From Evtepia sp. (GTDB taxonomy: Bacteria; Bacillota; Clostridia; Oscillospirales; Oscillospiraceae), in NCBI GenBank assembly GCA_020025735.1, contig JAHHRP010000092.1:1-7308 (forward strand): DNA of 7,308 bases. Direction: 5' to 3'. Below are positions 5,669 through 7,308 of the stretch, piece by piece; position 1 is the stretch's first letter, and each line of letters begins with the position of its first letter. Made by a program: the position numbers and the translations under genes. A model generated the notes under the pieces. It saw only the letters and a program-made list of their open reading frames with translations. It was not told the DNA's origin and did no database searches.

Positions 5669-6361
5669 ATGTTTAGAGGAAAAAAGTATCAGGACAGCGC
5701 AAAGCAGATCGATAAGGCCACCCTGTATGATACCGCAGAGGCCATGGATCTGATCGTCAAGACCGCTCCCGCAAAGTTCGACGAAACCGTAGAACTGCAC
5801 GTCAAGCTGGGCGTGGACTCCCGTCACGCAGACCAGCAGGTCCGCGGCGCCATTGTGCTGCCCCACGGCACCGGTAAGGTGCCCCGCGTACTGGTCTTCG
5901 CCAAGGGCGACAAGGCCGACGCTGCCAAGGAAGCTGGCGCTGACTATGTGGGTGAGGCTGATCTGGCCCAGAAGATCCAGCAGGAAAACTGGTTTGACTT
6001 CGACGTGGTCATCGCTTCCCCCGACATGATGAGCGTCGTCGGTCGTCTGGGTAAGGTCCTTGGCCCCAAGGGTCTCATGCCCTCCCCCAAGGCTGGCACC
6101 GTCACCCCCAACGTCGCCGGTGCTGTCCAGGAAGCAAAGGCCGGTAAAGTGGAGTATCGTCTGGACAAGACCAACATCATCCACTGCCCCATCGGCAAAG
6201 TCTCCTTCGGGGCAGAAAAGCTGGGCGAAAACTTCAACACCCTCATGGGGGCAATCCTGAAGGCTAAGCCCGCTGCTGCCAAGGGCACCTATGTCAAGAG
6301 CTGCGTCATCGCTTCCACCATGGGCCCCGGCATCAAGGTCAACGCCGCCAAGCTGAGCTAA
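5669..6361 (+). CDS. rplA: 50S ribosomal protein L1
   Basis: L1 forms the mobile L1 stalk that guides deacylated tRNA out of the E site. In many bacteria it also binds its own mRNA to repress the L11-L1 operon. The 230-residue product has the normal length and the family signature GRLGKVLGPKGLMP at 125-138, followed by SPKAGTVTPNV. AGGAGGG (5654-5660) sits eight bases before the ATG. No T-run terminator follows the stop. The next elements are an inverted repeat and the rplJ promoter. Confidence 0.97.
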   Translation: MFRGKKYQDSAKQIDKATLYDTAEAMDLIVKTAPAKFDETVELHVKLGVDSRHADQQVRGAIVLPHGTGKVPRVLVFAKGDKADAAKEAGADYVGEADLAQKIQQENWFDFDVVIASPDMMSVVGRLGKVLGPKGLMPSPKAGTVTPNVAGAVQEAKAGKVEYRLDKTNIIHCPIGKVSFGAEKLGENFNTLMGAILKAKPAAAKGTYVKSCVIASTMGPGIKVNAAKLS

Positions 6362-6394
6362 ATTTGACCCATTTTTAAAAATTTTGTTGTCATT

Positions 6395-6428
6395 TCCCGG
6401 AAAGGTGCTTGACAGTACCTTTCCGGGA
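6395..6428. repeat. Perfect 12-bp inverted repeat enclosing the rplJ -35 box
   Basis: TCCCGGAAAGGT (6395-6406) and ACCTTTCCGGGA (6417-6428) are perfect complements around the ten-base loop GCTTGACAGT, which holds the -35 hexamer. As RNA it would form a very stable hairpin at the 3' end of rplA read-through transcripts. As DNA it looks like an operator with half-sites about two helical turns apart. There is no T-run on either side, so it is not a classical intrinsic terminator. Confidence 0.75.
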
Positions 6429-6437
6429 TGATAAAAT
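6409..6437 (+). promoter_or_regulatory. Strong promoter of rplJ-rplL
   Basis: A perfect TTGACA (6409-6414) and TAAAAT (6432-6437) are spaced by 17 bases, with an A/T-rich block (about 6371-6388) upstream. Transcription would start near 6444, immediately before the L10 leader RNA. Confidence 0.75.
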
Positions 6438-6443
6438 ATCTTC

Positions 6444-6572
6444 GCGTTCCAAAGACAGCAGGTATCCCAATAAATCCTGCCGAGGATGCAGTTCATACGT
6501 CAGCGCCCTCGCGCGCTGCACTCCTATGATTGCTTCACGTCCTCCTGTCTTTTTGACCAGAGGACGTTTTTT
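6444..6572 (+). promoter_or_regulatory. L10 leader (ribosomal protein L10-L12 autoregulatory RNA)
   Basis: The 5' part reads AAAGACAGCAGG (6451-6462), then AATAAATCCTGCCGAGG (6469-6485), with GCAGG pairing to CCTGC. This is the conserved kink-turn-type core bound by the L10(L12)4 complex in Firmicutes L10 leaders. Further pairings are AGGATGCAG (6483-6491) with CTGCA-c-TCCT (6516-6525), and the alternative hairpin CAGCGC/GCGCTG (6501-6518). GAGGA (6482-6486) can also pair with TCCTC (6540-6544), the 5' arm of the terminator, which would act as an antiterminator. Excess L10 is expected to favour termination before rplJ. Confidence 0.88.
6537..6572 (+). terminator. L10 leader terminator (attenuator)
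   Basis: ACGTCCTC (6537-6544) pairs with GAGGACGT (6560-6567), extended inward by T-A, G-C, T-A and C-G pairs with single-base bulges. The stem is followed by T residues through 6572. It lies 38 bases before the rplJ start codon. Confidence 0.87.
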
Positions 6573-6610
6573 CTTTGGTTCACAGTCTCTATTCGGAGGT
6601 GAAACAACCT

Positions 6611-7150
6611 ATGCCTAACGCAAAGATTCTCAGCGAAAAGCAAGCCATCGTGGCCTCCCTGACCGAAAAGTTCCAGACTTCCGCTGCCGGCGTCATCGTG
6701 GACTACAAGGGGATCACTGTGGCAGAGGACACCGAGCTGCGTGCCCAGATGCGTGCCAACGGTGTGGAGTACTTCGTTATGAAGAACACCCTCGCCCGCT
6801 TCGCCGCAAAGAACGCTGGCCTGGACGAGCTGTGTGATGCCCTGGTGGGCTCCACTTCCATCGCCATCTGCGAGGGGGACCCTGTGGCTGCTGCCAAGGT
6901 CGTGGCCGAGTTCTCCAAAAAGCTGGCCGATCAGAAGAAGTTCGTCATCAAGTCCGGTTTCGTCGATGGCAAAGTCATCTCTGCCGATGAGGTCAAGGCT
7001 CTGGCCGACCTGCCCAGCAGAGAGGTCCTCGTGGCTACCGTTCTCGGTACCCTTATCGCTCCCGTCAGAGGTCTGGCTACCGTCCTGGATGCCAACATCT
7101 CTGGCCTGGCCCGCGTGATGCAGGCCATCGCCGATCAGAAGGGCGCATAA
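6611..7150 (+). CDS. rplJ: 50S ribosomal protein L10
   Basis: L10 anchors L7/L12 dimers to the ribosomal stalk, which recruits translation GTPases. In complex with L12 it represses its own operon. The 179-residue product has the expected RNA-binding N-terminal domain (SEKQAIVASLTEKF, VDYKGITVAEDTELR, MKNTLARFAA at about 58-67). A long C-terminal alpha-helix (about 155-179) follows, to which L12 dimers attach. The start was set at the ATG at 6611, after GGAGGTGA (6595-6602). An in-frame ATG twelve codons earlier lies just after the terminator and overlaps the ribosome binding site region. Confidence 0.97.
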   Translation: MPNAKILSEKQAIVASLTEKFQTSAAGVIVDYKGITVAEDTELRAQMRANGVEYFVMKNTLARFAAKNAGLDELCDALVGSTSIAICEGDPVAAAKVVAEFSKKLADQKKFVIKSGFVDGKVISADEVKALADLPSREVLVATVLGTLIAPVRGLATVLDANISGLARVMQAIADQKGA

Positions 7151-7219
7151 GCCCTCCGGCACTCTGTCCCACGTTTCCAATCAAAAAACAACAATCTTTA
7201 CTATTGGAGGTACATTACC

Positions 7220-7308
7220 ATGGCAAGCGAGAAGATCACTGCTCTGATTGAAGAAGTTAAGGCCCTGACCGTTCTGGAGCTGTCCGAGCTGGTTCACGCT
7301 CTGGAGGA
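7220..7308 (+). CDS. rplL: 50S ribosomal protein L7/L12, 5' end only
   Basis: Only the first 29 codons are present before the window ends. The N-terminus MASEKITALIEEVKALTVLE continues LSELVHALE. This matches the dimerisation domain of L7/L12, the multi-copy stalk protein that recruits elongation factors. GGAGG (7206-7210) lies nine bases before the ATG. The gene follows rplJ by 69 bases with no hairpin between them, the usual arrangement for co-transcription under L10 leader control. The truncation comes from the window edge. Confidence 0.95.
   Translation, partial: MASEKITALIEEVKALTVLELSELVHALE

Noticed and set aside
5255..6496. A 413-codon open frame on the minus strand opposite rplK and rplA
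   Set aside because: It spans two certain ribosomal protein genes and their spacer, and the product is low-complexity Gly/Asp/His/Leu-rich. It is an antisense shadow of codon bias.
7151..7219. rplJ-rplL spacer checked for a terminator or attenuator
   Set aside because: It is A/C-rich with no stable inverted repeat; only the rplL ribosome binding site is visible.

Overview
The window looks like chromosomal DNA from a moderately GC-rich member of the Firmicutes, most likely class Clostridia and perhaps the Oscillospiraceae side. That placement is inferred from four things: the gene order rpmG-secE-nusG-rplK-rplA-rplJ-rplL, strong GGAGG-type ribosome binding sites, a split transketolase, and a glycine-riboswitch-controlled amino acid symporter. 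A named genus cannot be supported from sequence reading alone. The protein-coding genes are all recognisable housekeeping or metabolic families. No mobile element, CRISPR array, tRNA or rRNA was seen. The interest lies in the non-coding spacers.

Left half (minus strand). Positions 26-1438 encode a sodium:alanine/glycine symporter of the AGCS family. Its roughly 320-nt leader carries a glycine riboswitch aptamer (about 1573-1650), then a hairpin that looks like a terminator (1496-1527). A promoter lies upstream at 1762-1790. Positions 1869-2819 and 2821-3663 encode the C-terminal and N-terminal halves of a split transketolase, separated by one base. Their promoter (3706-3734) is followed by a 22-base palindrome at the expected transcript start.

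Right half (plus strand). From a promoter at 3813-3842 a roughly 240-nt structured leader with a strong intrinsic terminator (3993-4048) precedes rpmG (L33), secE and nusG. These continue into rplK (L11) and rplA (L1). The nusG-rplK spacer folds into hairpins resembling an L1 autoregulatory target. A new near-consensus promoter (6409-6437), whose -35 box sits in the loop of a perfect 12-bp inverted repeat, drives the L10 leader, with its own terminator at 6537-6572. Then come rplJ (L10) and the start of rplL (L7/L12), which is cut by the window edge.

Together the right half encodes ribosomal stalk and L1-arm proteins, the transcription factor NusG and the SecYEG subunit SecE. Expression appears to be tuned by at least two transcription attenuators and probably one translational feedback site. 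The left half handles sodium-coupled amino acid transport sensed through glycine, and pentose phosphate carbon shuffling. The least explained element is the rpmG-secE-nusG leader, where several segments can form mutually exclusive pairings around the terminator.
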